A stretch of 64,000 nt of DNA from Roseicitreum antarcticum (GCF_014681765.1 NZ_CP061498.1:3440001-3504000); one strand, 5' to 3'; counted from the first letter of the stretch, positions 9,710 to 19,744 are shown. The notes: generated by a model from the letters alone, not told the origin. Program-made: numbers and translations.

Positions 9710-12700
9710 TCAGAAGGTGAGCGTGACGGATCGAACGGCACCCCGGCCGACCAGGGCCGAGAGTTGGTAGATCCGAATTGCGATGGATTGGCCCGGGCCG
9801 AGGGGCGCGCCCCAATCGGCGGTCTGCTGGGCGGCGGTGTAGAGGGCAGAGGGTGTGGCAACTTCTAAGGTTCTCTTACGAGTTGCCCCGTCCAGAATAT
9901 CGACCTCATAGGCCTCACTGTCTTCTGCCAAAGGAACATCGCCCGCACCCCAGTTGTCGGCCGCCAGCGACCGCGACCGGCGCGTCCAGCGGATCGTCAG
10001 ATCGCCGGGGCTGCGCGCTGTTCGCCATGGCTGTGGAACATGGCACCCCGAGAAGGGCCGCAGCCCAGCGCCCTCCGGCGTGAATGTGGCCGCGACAAAG
10101 GTTTCATCGCTGACCGGGCGGGATGCCGGGCCGACTCGCCAGTTCCATGGCAGACCGAGATCGGCCTCAGAAATCGGTAGTGAGGCCAGCGTGGTGTCCA
10201 GCACGACAACCCGCGCGCCAGTGGGCACGACGCTGACGACTGCGTTTTCCGTCCCGCGTTGGCCACGCAGCAGCCGGGTCAGGCGATACCGCCCCGGCGC
10301 GACCAGTTCTGCCGCGCCCGCTTGGACGATTTCCCATTGCCCGAGACCAGTTTCTACCGCCAGCGCATTGGCCCCGCCCAGCAAGGCAATGTCGGTGACA
10401 CTCTCCAGCGTGCCTGAGAACAGATCGATGACCAGCGCATTGCCAAGATCGAACCTCGACACTGGTCCGGAAAAGAAGTCCGCTGCCAACACACCGATGC
10501 GGGCGCGAGTGCCAAATGTTGTCAGCAGGTCAAACCCATCCGTCGCGGCGCTGCGATAGACGGCCATTTCGCCGGGCCACGGCTTTGCATGGGCTGCAAT
10601 GACCGGCCGGTGCGCAGGTTGATCCTCGCGCAGCTGTGGCAGATCCAGCAGAAGAACGTCAGGTGCCCCGAATACGGTCGGCGTCGACAGCGAAGCTGGG
10701 CGAGGATCGCCGGGCGGCAGATCATAAACGGCACGGTCTTGGCGGACAGCATCGATGCTGCGCAGATCGGAATCCGCAATCGACACAAGCCGCATTTCGG
10801 TCAGGCGGCCGTCATGATCGAGCAGGATCACATCGCAAGGATCCAGCGCTAATCGCGAGGGCGGCAGACGAAACACGGCAGTTTCGCGCCCGACCCAAGC
10901 CTCCATCAAGGCGCGGCGGCAGCGGCGTTCGGCTTCCTCTGGCGGCACTGCCATCGGGAACGCCTCGGACGCGATGCGTGTGGTATCGACGGTGATGCGC
11001 CGGGCCTCGACTTGCGCCGCGTCATAATCCTCATCCGCGCGGGCGACCTGCCATTTCAGCGCCTGCGGCAGTTCGGTTTCCTGCGCGCGGGTCAGTTCCA
11101 TCACATCGCCCTGTGCCGAGGCGGGGGCCACCATGCTGTCGGGTGTGATGGTCAGACCGGCGATCCGGCCGCGCATCAGGAACTTGATGCGGCCTTCGCT
11201 CTCCACCGCATCGAAGCCGAAATGCCGGGCAAGCGTGGAAATCGACGCGCGCGGGGCTTCCAATGCTGAGATGACATAGCCCTCGACCGCGCCCCAAAGC
11301 CCGGAAATGTCGATATGAGATTCCGGCATTCCGGCGCGCAGGCAAAGGTGGCGAACAAGGGCTGCCAATGATACCGCGCCAAGCCGCCCGGTCAGCCAGT
11401 GACCGAGTTGCCAATTCGGGCCATCGGTCCAGACGTCCGTCAGTTCGGGAAAGAACGGATAGGGTCGCGCGTCCCAGGTCCATGCGGCGCATTCCGGCAC
11501 ATGAACCATCCGCGTACTGGTCACTCCCGAAAGCGGGTTGTTGGCTGGTGCTGACCAGAACAGATAGGTCGCCTCTAGATAGGCGCGCTGGATCGCATCG
11601 TCGCGCCAGCCGCGTGAGAAATACGGCGTGAAGCTCTCCGATGACTTCGGATCGAAGAAGACGTTCGGCTGGTTGGTGCCGCGATCAATGGCGGGGCAGC
11701 CCAATTCGGTGAACCAGATCGGCTTTGACTGCGGCACCCATGCGGTTGGCGTGCCGCTTTCCACACCACTGGGTCGGTTGAAATGCGGGTTTTGCCACCA
11801 TGCCCGCATATCCTTGAAGCGGAAGACCCATGGCTTGGCCGCTGCGCCATCGCTGATTGGCGTGCGGTTTTGTGCCGTTCGATCCAAGGCGCTGGCATAG
11901 AACCAGTCAAACCCCTCGCCGCCGTTGATGTTCGACTGAAGATAGCCCCGATCATAAATCGCCGGAGCCAGTGCTGCATCAGAATGATCGAACCCGTCGC
12001 GCCAGTCCGACAGCGGCATGTAGTTGTCGATGCCGATGAAATCGATGTTCGCGTCCGACCAGAGCGGATCGAGGTGGAAATAGACATCGCCAGAACCGTC
12101 GCCGGGCTGGTGGCCGAAATACTCCGACCAGTCGGCTGCGTAGCTGATCTTGGTGCCCGGCCCGAGGATTGCACGGACGGCCGCAGCCAGATCGCGATAG
12201 GCCTGCACCGCCGGATAGGTCGCGGCCCCGCTGCGGATCGTGGTCAGACCGGGCATCTCGGTACCAATCAGGAAGGCATCGACGCCGCCCGCCGCTTTGC
12301 AAAGATGGGCGTAGTGCAGCACCATGCGGCGCAAGCCCCACTCACCGACCGGGCCGGTCCAAGTGACGGTTTCGCCGGAAACGCTGAAGTTGGCAGGCGT
12401 CGCAGTGCCGAACAAGGCTGCAACCTGCGCGGTGGCCATGGCGGTCTTATCGATTGATCCGGCAAAGCCCGCAGCCGGGGAACAGGTAATCCGACCGCGC
12501 CATGGAAAGCTGGGCTGGCCAGTAGTCGCGCTATTGTCGGAATATGGGTTTGGCAGGGCGTTGCCAGGCGGCACATCCATCAGGATGAACGGATAGAAGG
12601 TCACACGCAGGCCGCGCGCCTTCATTTCCCTGACTGCCTGTACCACCGCGAAGTCTGCAGGCGTGCCGCCATAAACAGGTCGGTCCTCGGCATCACGGCT

Positions 12701-13684
12701 GACGAGAAAGGCAGTTGCACGACTGACGCCGTTAACTGACCAGGAAGAGGGCGTGGTGGTCTTTGCCGCAACCTCGACGCCGGGGCGAACCTTGCAATTG
12801 CCTGCGCGCAGGTCATCGCCGAACCACGCCACCACCAGCGACACGCTTTCGACCGCCGGTGCCATGGACTGCAGCCGGTCCAGCGCCACGACGATGTCTG
12901 CCGTGTCGGAAATGGCGTTCAGGTTCTCGGCAATGGTGCTGCCGCCGGGGCCAGATGTTTTCTTGACCGATGCGGTTGCATAGCTGAACTCACCAGAGGC
13001 CGGGATCAGGGTCACGGCTTTGACCTGGCCCTCGGCAGTGTCCAGATCCGCCAGTGGCCGGAACACTTCAAAACTGATCTGCGGCAGACGGTTGCCGAAG
13101 GCGCTGAGGTCGAGCTCTTCGAACACCACATAGGCGGTGCCGCGATAAGCAGGCGTTCTGTCCGTGCCCATCTTGGCAGAAATGAACGGGTCCGGGCCCT
13201 GCGTCTCGTTGCCGGGATACCAGCGCCAGTTGACGCCGGTCAAATCCATGGGCTTGCCGTCCGCCCAGACGCGGCCAATGCCGGTGATCTCGCCCTCGCA
13301 AAGCGCCACGGCGAAGGAGGCGTAGTACAAATATTCGGTCGTCTTGACCTTGCCGCCCCCGCCACCCTTGCCGCCACCTTGGGTCGTGGTCTTCGTCTCC
13401 TCGCGGAAATCGGTGGCCCAGATGATATTGCCGCCGATGCGCATCCGACCGAACAGGCGCGGGATCACGGCCCCTTCGGTCGAGGAGGTGATCCGCAGGC
13501 CGTCAAGGCGCGCGCCCTCGATGCGTTGAGCGGGAGCGAGGGAGGACACGATCCAGTTGTCGACCAAGGACCCGACGCTCGATCCGATAAAGCCGCCGAT
13601 GGTGACGGCGCTTATGCCAAGCAGCCCGCCGCCGATGGAACCACCGATCGCGGAGCCAACCGCGCCGAGTACAAGCGTTGCCAT
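9710..13684 (-). CDS. phage tail hub with GTA TIM-barrel and Phage-tail_3 domains, prophage 1
   Basis: 1324 aa, the largest gene of the tail tip. The N-terminus has a glycine-rich hydrophobic stretch (GSAIGGSIGGGLLGISAVTIGGFIGS) followed by GAVIPRLFGRMRIGGNIIWATDF, typical of this hub family. The centre resembles the GTA_TIM glycosidase-like barrel (YAADWSEYFGHQ, WFTELGCPAIDRGTN), and the C-terminal third resembles Phage-tail_3. In gene transfer agents this protein forms the baseplate megatron that contacts and penetrates the host envelope. ATG 13684 is chosen, 11 nt after the upstream stop. Confidence 0.88.
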   Translation of the reverse strand: MATLVLGAVGSAIGGSIGGGLLGISAVTIGGFIGSSVGSLVDNWIVSSLAPAQRIEGARLDGLRITSSTEGAVIPRLFGRMRIGGNIIWATDFREETKTTTQGGGKGGGGGKVKTTEYLYYASFAVALCEGEITGIGRVWADGKPMDLTGVNWRWYPGNETQGPDPFISAKMGTDRTPAYRGTAYVVFEELDLSAFGNRLPQISFEVFRPLADLDTAEGQVKAVTLIPASGEFSYATASVKKTSGPGGSTIAENLNAISDTADIVVALDRLQSMAPAVESVSLVVAWFGDDLRAGNCKVRPGVEVAAKTTTPSSWSVNGVSRATAFLVSRDAEDRPVYGGTPADFAVVQAVREMKARGLRVTFYPFILMDVPPGNALPNPYSDNSATTGQPSFPWRGRITCSPAAGFAGSIDKTAMATAQVAALFGTATPANFSVSGETVTWTGPVGEWGLRRMVLHYAHLCKAAGGVDAFLIGTEMPGLTTIRSGAATYPAVQAYRDLAAAVRAILGPGTKISYAADWSEYFGHQPGDGSGDVYFHLDPLWSDANIDFIGIDNYMPLSDWRDGFDHSDAALAPAIYDRGYLQSNINGGEGFDWFYASALDRTAQNRTPISDGAAAKPWVFRFKDMRAWWQNPHFNRPSGVESGTPTAWVPQSKPIWFTELGCPAIDRGTNQPNVFFDPKSSESFTPYFSRGWRDDAIQRAYLEATYLFWSAPANNPLSGVTSTRMVHVPECAAWTWDARPYPFFPELTDVWTDGPNWQLGHWLTGRLGAVSLAALVRHLCLRAGMPESHIDISGLWGAVEGYVISALEAPRASISTLARHFGFDAVESEGRIKFLMRGRIAGLTITPDSMVAPASAQGDVMELTRAQETELPQALKWQVARADEDYDAAQVEARRITVDTTRIASEAFPMAVPPEEAERRCRRALMEAWVGRETAVFRLPPSRLALDPCDVILLDHDGRLTEMRLVSIADSDLRSIDAVRQDRAVYDLPPGDPRPASLSTPTVFGAPDVLLLDLPQLREDQPAHRPVIAAHAKPWPGEMAVYRSAATDGFDLLTTFGTRARIGVLAADFFSGPVSRFDLGNALVIDLFSGTLESVTDIALLGGANALAVETGLGQWEIVQAGAAELVAPGRYRLTRLLRGQRGTENAVVSVVPTGARVVVLDTTLASLPISEADLGLPWNWRVGPASRPVSDETFVAATFTPEGAGLRPFSGCHVPQPWRTARSPGDLTIRWTRRSRSLAADNWGAGDVPLAEDSEAYEVDILDGATRKRTLEVATPSALYTAAQQTADWGAPLGPGQSIAIRIYQLSALVGRGAVRSVTLTF

Positions 13685-13694
13685 ATGGGGTCTT

Positions 13695-14195
13695 TCAGAT
13701 GCTGTGGGAGGGTGGAAACAGAAAAGCGAAGGCAATGCGCCGCTGCCATGTCGGGGTCAGGATTTCCTCGACGACGCCAAGGCGCTCGTAGGAATGGATG
13801 AAACTGTCAGGCGCGGTCAGGATGCCCACATGCTTTGCAATGGCGCGCGGAGCCATGCGGAACAGGACCAGCGCGCCGGGACCGACATCACGTATTGCAA
13901 TCGGGATCAACATCGATGCGGCACCGTTCGCCAGCACCTCGTGCGGCCCTGTTTCGCCCCAATCCCGACTGTAGGGCGGGATCGGAAAAAGCTCGTTCCC
14001 GACGACGTCGCGCCAGACGCCGCGTGCCAGCCCGAGGCAGTCGCAACCCACCCCGCGCAGGCTGGCTTGGTCGTGATAGGGCGTGCCGAGCCATGCCCGC
14101 GCTGTGGCGACAACGAGGACGGGATCAGCGATGGCTCTCGTGCATCGTGAGACGATGCACTGCCGCCCGCCGTTTGCAACGGAAACGTCGTTCAT
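13695..14195 (-). CDS. NlpC/P60-family tail peptidase, prophage 1
   Basis: 166 aa with the NlpC/P60 pattern: ARAWLGTPYHDQ, the catalytic Cys in GVGCDCLGLARGVW, and the His in AIAKHVGILT. In GTA-like tails this cell-wall peptidase sits between the DUF2163 protein and the TIM-barrel hub and digests murein during injection. Gene order here is exactly that. The ATG overlaps the DUF2163 stop (TGATG), implying translational coupling. Confidence 0.87.
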   Translation of the reverse strand: MNDVSVANGGRQCIVSRCTRAIADPVLVVATARAWLGTPYHDQASLRGVGCDCLGLARGVWRDVVGNELFPIPPYSRDWGETGPHEVLANGAASMLIPIAIRDVGPGALVLFRMAPRAIAKHVGILTAPDSFIHSYERLGVVEEILTPTWQRRIAFAFLFPPSHSI

Positions 14196-15079
14196 CACAG
14201 CACGCTTCCTTCATGGCCGCCGTCTTGGCTGGCGTAGCGCAACACGGCATCCTGTCCAGGGATGTTCGGGAACCCGCGAAAGTTGGCGGTGTTGGCGAAC
14301 TTCGCCCCACAGGTGGCGATGCGCTTGTCGCAGCCCGCCCGCGCGATAAAGCTGTCTCCCTCGGCGAAGGCGCGCACCGGGGCTTCCAAGAGGGTCAGGG
14401 TGGCGATGGCATCGGTCAGGCCATGAGCCAGAACTTCAGTGATCCGCCCGGCATTGGCACCGCTGGTCCAGGTGACTGTTCCGGATGTGAACCAGCCAGC
14501 GTTAAAGCCGGGCAAACCAGACGCCATGAACGCTCGGTCGCGCAACAGGTCCGTGACCACGCCCGAGCCCTTATAAACGCCGTTTTCCAGATCGATCCCG
14601 CAACGCGCATCACCCAACGCCGCATCACACCCCGCCTGAAACGTGCGCCCGACAGTCTGGCCAAGGATATGCGCAAGTGACCGCACCTCGGCGACAAACG
14701 CCATACGCCCGCGCCGGATTTGCCCGACCGCTCCGCGCCGCAGCAGCACCCGCTGGCTGGTGTCGGCCCAGTTCACCCGCCACAGCTCCACCGCCGCATT
14801 GTCCCAGCGCCCGTCCAAGATGTCGGTCTCGGTGATCCGGTCCGAGGTCAGCACGCCACTTGCGTCCTGTGCATCGACGGCCAAATCAGAGCCGGAGCGA
14901 ATTTCCGAGGCCGCAAACCCACTCTCCGGTTCAAACTCAGTGCCGTCAAAGCTGAGGGCGCGATCATGATCGGTGAAGCCCAGCGCCATGCCGTCCGCTC
15001 GCGAAATCCGCCAGCACCAGGACAAGGTGGTGGTGCCATCGTCCAGATGCGTCTGCAGTGAAGGCGAGAGCGATTTCAT
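14195..15079 (-). CDS. DUF2163 / BR0599-family tail tip protein, prophage 1
   Basis: 294 aa. The N-terminus (LQTHLDDGTTTLSWCWRI) and the C-terminal cysteine motif (CDKRIATCGAKFANTANFRGFPNIPG) define the DUF2163/Phage_BR0599 family, present in GTA tails after the DUF2460 protein. It is thought to be part of the distal tail/baseplate. The start overlaps the DUF2460 stop by 4 nt. A paralogue closes the second prophage remnant at 58904-59764. Confidence 0.86.
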   Translation of the reverse strand: MKSLSPSLQTHLDDGTTTLSWCWRISRADGMALGFTDHDRALSFDGTEFEPESGFAASEIRSGSDLAVDAQDASGVLTSDRITETDILDGRWDNAAVELWRVNWADTSQRVLLRRGAVGQIRRGRMAFVAEVRSLAHILGQTVGRTFQAGCDAALGDARCGIDLENGVYKGSGVVTDLLRDRAFMASGLPGFNAGWFTSGTVTWTSGANAGRITEVLAHGLTDAIATLTLLEAPVRAFAEGDSFIARAGCDKRIATCGAKFANTANFRGFPNIPGQDAVLRYASQDGGHEGSVL

Positions 15080-15702
15080 CTGCGGATCTCCAGAAGAGGG
15101 ATGGACGTGATTGACCCGAGCCGCTCGATATCGAGGGTCACGTCCAGCGTGTCGGTGTCGAAGCGGACGGGCACATCGAATTCGAAGCCTGTCGTGATCG
15201 CAACGCCTGCGCCGGGAGGGGCAGCGAAAGAGACACTGCCGTTGGTGGTATCGACGCTCCAGCCGGTCATCTGTTCGACGCCGTTCAAGGCAAGGCGGAC
15301 GGTGCCAGCGACAGGTTTGACGATGACGCGGGTCCAGCTTTGCGCGCCGGAAGTGTAACGTTTCAGGAGGCCGAAGGTTGTGACCGCACCATTTCCAGTG
15401 CCGATGGGTTGGTCGGTCGGAGCCACCGCTTGCGATGGCAGGCAGGATTTGTAATCGGCCCAGTCCTTGTAGCGAAAGCCATGCAGGCGGCCGTTGCGCG
15501 CCTCAAAGAAGGCGACGACCAAAGCCAGATCATCGGCGCGACGGATACCATAAGCCACATCATAGCGGCGGCGCGAGTTGGCCCAGCTGGCATTGCGTTC
15601 TTCGTCGCCGCTCGCCAGCTCGACAATCTGGGTGCGCCGTTCCGGGCCGCCCCGCGCGCCACGGCTGATATTGTCGGGGAACCTGACCTCATGAAACGCC
15701 AT
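15076..15702 (-). CDS. DUF2460 distal tail protein, prophage 1
   Basis: 208 aa beginning MAFHEVRFPDNISRGARGG, with RRYDVAYGIRRADDLALVVAFFEARNGRLHGFRYKDW, the DUF2460 (TIGR02217) signature. GTA homologues are distal tail proteins linking the tube to the hub. The ATG overlaps the tape-measure stop in TGATG. Length is typical. Confidence 0.87.
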   Translation of the reverse strand: MAFHEVRFPDNISRGARGGPERRTQIVELASGDEERNASWANSRRRYDVAYGIRRADDLALVVAFFEARNGRLHGFRYKDWADYKSCLPSQAVAPTDQPIGTGNGAVTTFGLLKRYTSGAQSWTRVIVKPVAGTVRLALNGVEQMTGWSVDTTNGSVSFAAPPGAGVAITTGFEFDVPVRFDTDTLDVTLDIERLGSITSIPLLEIRR

Positions 15703-18146
15703 CACATGCCCCTCCGGCCCAGCGACACGGCGCGGGCGATGTCGGCCGCGACCTGCGTGCGCGATTGCCGGAAGCTTTCGGCATCGCGGGACATAATGGT
15801 GACGTTGACGGCGGGCGCGGCGCTGGACTGGCCATAGCCCGCCGCCTCCCGCCGCGACAGCACCCGTTCCCCGCGCTGCAGGATAGCCGGAACCTCGTCC
15901 GGTCGAAGTCCCGCCCAGCCGCCCGCATGCATACGCGGGGCACTCGCGAAGGTCAGCGCAGGGACCATGCGGCCCGGGCCCGGCGATCCGACCGTGCCGC
16001 CTGCATGCAGGATATCTGCGAACAATCCACCCGCACCGCCCAGCGCGCCTGAGAGGGCAGTGGCTATAGGACCGAGGATGAAGCGCCGCGCCGCCAGTTT
16101 TGCCAGATCGGCGATCATCGAGGTGACGAGGTCGCGGAAGTCGAGCTTGCCGGTTTTGACGAAGGTGGCCACGGCATTCTCGGCGCTCTGGAATGCGCCG
16201 ACCAGTGTCTGGCCGATATCGCCACCGATATCGCGGGCCTTTGAGGCATAGACGGCGAGCGCTGCCGTGACTGCGCCCCAGCCTATTGCGGCCTGTTCCG
16301 CGCCCTCGGCTGCTGCTGCCCCGGCAGCGCGCGCCGCGGCTCCCGAACCACCGGCAGCGGCGGCAGTCTCGTCCAGCTCGAGCCCGAGCGCATCCGCCGA
16401 GGCCGCAGCATCGGCCAGTGCGGCTTCAGCCTCCGCCCCGCTGCCGGTTACCGCGTCGCGCAGCGCTTGCCAGGTTGCCAGTGGGCGACCAGCGGCATCT
16501 GCGAGCATTCCCGCCGCCTCGTGATAGCCGTCGGCGCGGGCCCGGGCGTCGTCGGCCATTGTGGCAAGCCCCAGATCGGGTGGTTCAAGATAAGTGCGCG
16601 ACAGCGCGGCGGAGAAGGCATCACCTGCGGCGGCACCCGCTGCGGTTGCCGCACCCTCGAACGGGTTGCCGATCTGCGCCAGGTCCACCGGCTCCAGCGT
16701 GCCGATCCGGACCCCACCTTCACCCGTCGCCCATTCCGGCAGCAGCGCCAGAGCAGCATTCAAGCCGTTGATGAAACTGTTGATCCGGGTGACGACACCG
16801 TTCAGCATCGCCTCGACGCCGGAGATCAACCCATTTGCGGCCTGAAAGGCAAAGTCACCGATGGCGCCGGGCAGACTGCCCCAGATCGCCTTCATCGCAT
16901 CGAAAGCGCCCTGGAAGATCGCCACTGACCTGTCGCCGAAGCTGACAACCCCCGCGATGGTGCCCTCAAGTGCCGTGAGACTTGCGGCCTTCATCCTCTC
17001 CCACCCGGCCGCCATGCGCGCAAATGCACCATCCAGCGCCAACCCCATCCGCGACCAGACCTCCTTGGCCAGATCGCCAAGCAACCGGAACGCCTCTCCA
17101 ACGCCACCAACCCGGGCCACCAGCCGGGTGAACTGATAGACCAGTTCGCCTGCGCCGACGATCAGCGCGCCGATGCCGGTTCGGATCAAGGCGCCACGCA
17201 GGATGACCAGCGCCGTAGCCAACCCGCGCACGGAAAGCGCCGCCGCCGCCATGCCCGCCACCCAGCGCCCGGCCATGATGCCCGCGAAGGTGGCGGCATA
17301 AGTCGTCAGCCGCCCGATGTTGTCGAACAGAGCCTTGATCGCGATGCCCAGTGGCCCGGTGCGGCTGGCAATAGCGGCCATGGCGTTGGCCACCGCCTCC
17401 AAGGCAGGCGCTGCAGCGACAGCGAGCTGGTTCGACAGCCCGCGCCAGATCAGGCCGAGACGCGAGATTGCGTCATTGGTTCGTTCGATCTGGTCTGCGT
17501 CCTGCTCCGAGACGACCACTCCGAAGGCAAGCACATCCTCGGTCGCCTGGCGCAGTGTCGCCGTGTCGATCCGGGTGAACACCAGGGCCGCGCGGTCGCC
17601 GAAGAGCTGCGAGGCCACCGCCGCGCGTTCGGCCTCGGGGACAAATTGCCCCAGCGCCTCCTGAATGGCCGCGATGCGCGCATCCAGCGGCAGGCGTTGC
17701 AACTCCTCGGCCGAGAGGTGCAGGCGGTCCAAGGCATCGACCGCTGGTCCGGTTCCGGCGGCCGCCTGGCTCAGCCGCCGCGTCAGCTGCACGGTGGCTT
17801 GCTCGACCTGACCCATCGACACGCCCGCCAGATCGCCCGCGCGCTCCAGCACCTGAAGGCTGGCGACCGTCGTGCCGAGCGATTGTGCCATCTTGGCCTG
17901 CGCATCGACGGTCTGCAGCCCCGAGCGGATCATCGCCACGCCCGCCGCCGCCAGTGCCGCAGTGGCGGCCGCAGCAGCCACCGTCGCGCGGCGGGCAAAG
18001 GCGGCAACGCGCGCATTCGCCATGTCCATCTCGCGCGACAGCCGCCCGAAGCCCCGCGCCCCGGCATCACCCACACCTTCCAACTCGGCGCGGACCTGGC
18101 GGCCGCCCTCTGCCACAAGGCGGACGGATACGCGTTTTTCAGCCAT
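15702..18146 (-). CDS. phage tail tape measure protein, prophage 1
   Basis: 814 aa, rich in Ala, with a coiled-coil N-terminus, hydrophobic segments near 50-70 and 280-320 and an Ala/Gly-rich centre, ending in a motif-poor domain containing ADILHAGGTVGSPGPG and MHAGGWAGLRPDEVPAILQRGE (split by ten residues), common at the C-terminus of tape measures in this phage group. It sets tail length and carries membrane-active segments. Its start lies 8 nt inside the frameshifted chaperone extension, the usual place for a tape measure gene. Confidence 0.88.
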   Translation of the reverse strand: MAEKRVSVRLVAEGGRQVRAELEGVGDAGARGFGRLSREMDMANARVAAFARRATVAAAAATAALAAAGVAMIRSGLQTVDAQAKMAQSLGTTVASLQVLERAGDLAGVSMGQVEQATVQLTRRLSQAAAGTGPAVDALDRLHLSAEELQRLPLDARIAAIQEALGQFVPEAERAAVASQLFGDRAALVFTRIDTATLRQATEDVLAFGVVVSEQDADQIERTNDAISRLGLIWRGLSNQLAVAAAPALEAVANAMAAIASRTGPLGIAIKALFDNIGRLTTYAATFAGIMAGRWVAGMAAAALSVRGLATALVILRGALIRTGIGALIVGAGELVYQFTRLVARVGGVGEAFRLLGDLAKEVWSRMGLALDGAFARMAAGWERMKAASLTALEGTIAGVVSFGDRSVAIFQGAFDAMKAIWGSLPGAIGDFAFQAANGLISGVEAMLNGVVTRINSFINGLNAALALLPEWATGEGGVRIGTLEPVDLAQIGNPFEGAATAAGAAAGDAFSAALSRTYLEPPDLGLATMADDARARADGYHEAAGMLADAAGRPLATWQALRDAVTGSGAEAEAALADAAASADALGLELDETAAAAGGSGAAARAAGAAAAEGAEQAAIGWGAVTAALAVYASKARDIGGDIGQTLVGAFQSAENAVATFVKTGKLDFRDLVTSMIADLAKLAARRFILGPIATALSGALGGAGGLFADILHAGGTVGSPGPGRMVPALTFASAPRMHAGGWAGLRPDEVPAILQRGERVLSRREAAGYGQSSAAPAVNVTIMSRDAESFRQSRTQVAADIARAVSLGRRGM

Positions 18147-18462
18147 CGCGGCTTCCTTCCATTTGTTCGTTCAGTTTGCGGACCATCACCGCCTCGATCT
18201 CGGGCAGCAGTTCGGCGGCGATCAGGGCGTTCACGCCCAGCGCCTGTGCGAGGGCGAGGGCCGCGCCCATGTCCCATCCGAGGACCGCGCCGGGGATGAC
18301 CCGCAGCTGGCCCCCGAGGCGGCCGACCAGATCCCAGACCTGCCAGCCCTCCGGCGTTTGTGGCTGGTTCAGTCTTGTGGGGCAGTCGGGGCAGCGCCCC
18401 GTGCAGGCCGTGCAGTAGCGGTCGCCCCCGCCGAAGGACCACTCGGCAAGGGCGCGGAGACG
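18139..18462 (-). CDS. tail assembly chaperone extension, reached by -1 frameshift (gpGT-like)
   Basis: This frame has no good start codon but is open from the slippery site to TGA at 18139, 8 nt into the tape measure gene. The minus strand reads GAA AAA AAC at 18470-18462; a -1 slip on A AAA AAC gives KKRLRALAEWSFGGGDRYC and so on for about 107 residues. The extension has a CxxC-x3-CxxC cluster (YCTACTGRCPDCP) and ends EAVMVRKLNEQMEG. Many tailed phages make a second chaperone by frameshifting just before the tape measure gene, so this is expected biology. The joined protein would be about 222 aa. Frameshift use is inferred. Confidence 0.72.
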   Translation of the reverse strand, partial: RLRALAEWSFGGGDRYCTACTGRCPDCPTRLNQPQTPEGWQVWDLVGRLGGQLRVIPGAVLGWDMGAALALAQALGVNALIAAELLPEIEAVMVRKLNEQMEGSRDG

Positions 18463-18806
18463 TTTTTTTCCGCGTCCAGGATCAGACCCTTGGCGACGTA
18501 TTGAGTCTGGAAGGCCTCGAAGACCGGCCAGATTTCCAGAAGGGCGTCGATGCCCTCGGGGGTGACGGGCACGATATTGCCCGCGTCATCTCCCACGCCC
18601 TCCCAATCCAGCACTGCGCGGCGGGCCACGGCTTTCGCCATGGCCAGCGCCAGTTCCTCTTGGGAAGCACCATCGGGCAGTCCTTCGATTGCCGGATCGG
18701 CGCGGGCCGATACCATCAGGGCGGTGGTCAGGGGGCCTACCAGCAGGCGCAGGCCAGGTGCGAGGTCCAGCCATTGCGGCGTGGCGGTCAGGTTCAGACG
18801 GATCAT
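18369..18806 (-). CDS. tail assembly chaperone (gpG-like), prophage 1
   Basis: 145 aa starting MIRLNLTATPQWLDLAPGLR, with WPVFEAFQTQYVAKGLILDAEKNV before a Pro/Ala-rich tail. Position between tail tube and tape measure, size and the downstream frameshift extension mark it as the gpG-equivalent chaperone that coats the tape measure before tube polymerisation. The ATG overlaps the tube stop (TGATG). Ribosomes that do not slip at 18468-18462 end at 18369. Confidence 0.76.
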   Translation of the reverse strand: MIRLNLTATPQWLDLAPGLRLLVGPLTTALMVSARADPAIEGLPDGASQEELALAMAKAVARRAVLDWEGVGDDAGNIVPVTPEGIDALLEIWPVFEAFQTQYVAKGLILDAEKNVSAPLPSGPSAGATATARPARGAAPTAPQD

Positions 18807-19744
18807 CAGTATGCCTCGATATCGTTGATCAGGGTTGCGGTGCACATGCGGGCGGGGCTGGCGGCTTTCGCCGCTTGCCAGTCAAATGTCGCCTGCACGC
18901 CTTGCGGCCCGGAAATCTCGATCCGGGGGCGCGGCAGGTAAACGGCGTGGACCGTGAAGGTGAAACTTTCGCCCGAGGGCAGGACATAGGCGAAGCTGAT
19001 CTCGCAGGGATCGCCGTTGATTGCCTGCGTCACCAGCGTGCTGTCGGCAAAGCGAACCTCGATCCGGCCGGTCAGTGCTGCGATGGACGGGTCTGCCCCG
19101 TCGATCTTGCCGTCGCTGCGGATGGTCTCGATCCGGTCGAGGTTGTTGGCATAGGTGATTTCGGCCGAGACCACGTTGCCGAGGGCGCTGCCGTTCCTGC
19201 TGATCGCACCGTTGAAATGGCCGAACCGCTTCAGCGCCAGTTCAGCAGGGGTGCCCGCGCTGGTCGTAATCGCAATGGTCTCGCCCTGTGCCACCAGCCG
19301 GGCGGTGGCTGTCAGTAGGCCAGAGCGTTGCACCTGCCACGACAGCTGATCCAGCACGCAGCCCGAATACATCGCAAAACGCGGTACCTCGGGCATGCCG
19401 GTCTCGATCGACATCGATGGCAGGGTCCAGCCGCCCGAGCGGAACTCATGGGTGTAGGGCCCCACGCCAGAGGTGGTCGGATCGCCGAAGGCCGCCTTCA
19501 GCCAGAACCCGAAGGCTTCGGCATCGATCGGCACCATCACATCGCCATCGGCCGTCACCGCATCCTTGATCGGGGCGAGAGGGTCGCGGCCATAACCAAG
19601 CAACTCGCTGTTCAGAAGCGGCTGCTCCGATCCCAGCGAGGTGCTGGCAAACGGCATTTTAGTGAACCCACTCACCGGCGGGGTGCCGTAAACCGTCTCA
19701 TACGCAAGCGCCATCTGCGCCCGCGCACCTTGCGCACGTGCCAT
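18806..19744 (-). CDS. phage tail tube protein, prophage 1
   Basis: 312 aa, MARAQGARAQMALAYETVYG at the start, with GYGRDPLAPIKDAVTADGDVMVPIDAEAFGFWLKAAFG and beta-rich sequence through TFTVHAVYLPRPRIEISG. This is the tail tube family found with lambda-type heads in Rhodobacterales prophages; it polymerises into the tail shaft. It sits between the terminator-like gene and the chaperone. No frame damage. Confidence 0.8.
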   Translation of the reverse strand: MARAQGARAQMALAYETVYGTPPVSGFTKMPFASTSLGSEQPLLNSELLGYGRDPLAPIKDAVTADGDVMVPIDAEAFGFWLKAAFGDPTTSGVGPYTHEFRSGGWTLPSMSIETGMPEVPRFAMYSGCVLDQLSWQVQRSGLLTATARLVAQGETIAITTSAGTPAELALKRFGHFNGAISRNGSALGNVVSAEITYANNLDRIETIRSDGKIDGADPSIAALTGRIEVRFADSTLVTQAINGDPCEISFAYVLPSGESFTFTVHAVYLPRPRIEISGPQGVQATFDWQAAKAASPARMCTATLINDIEAY

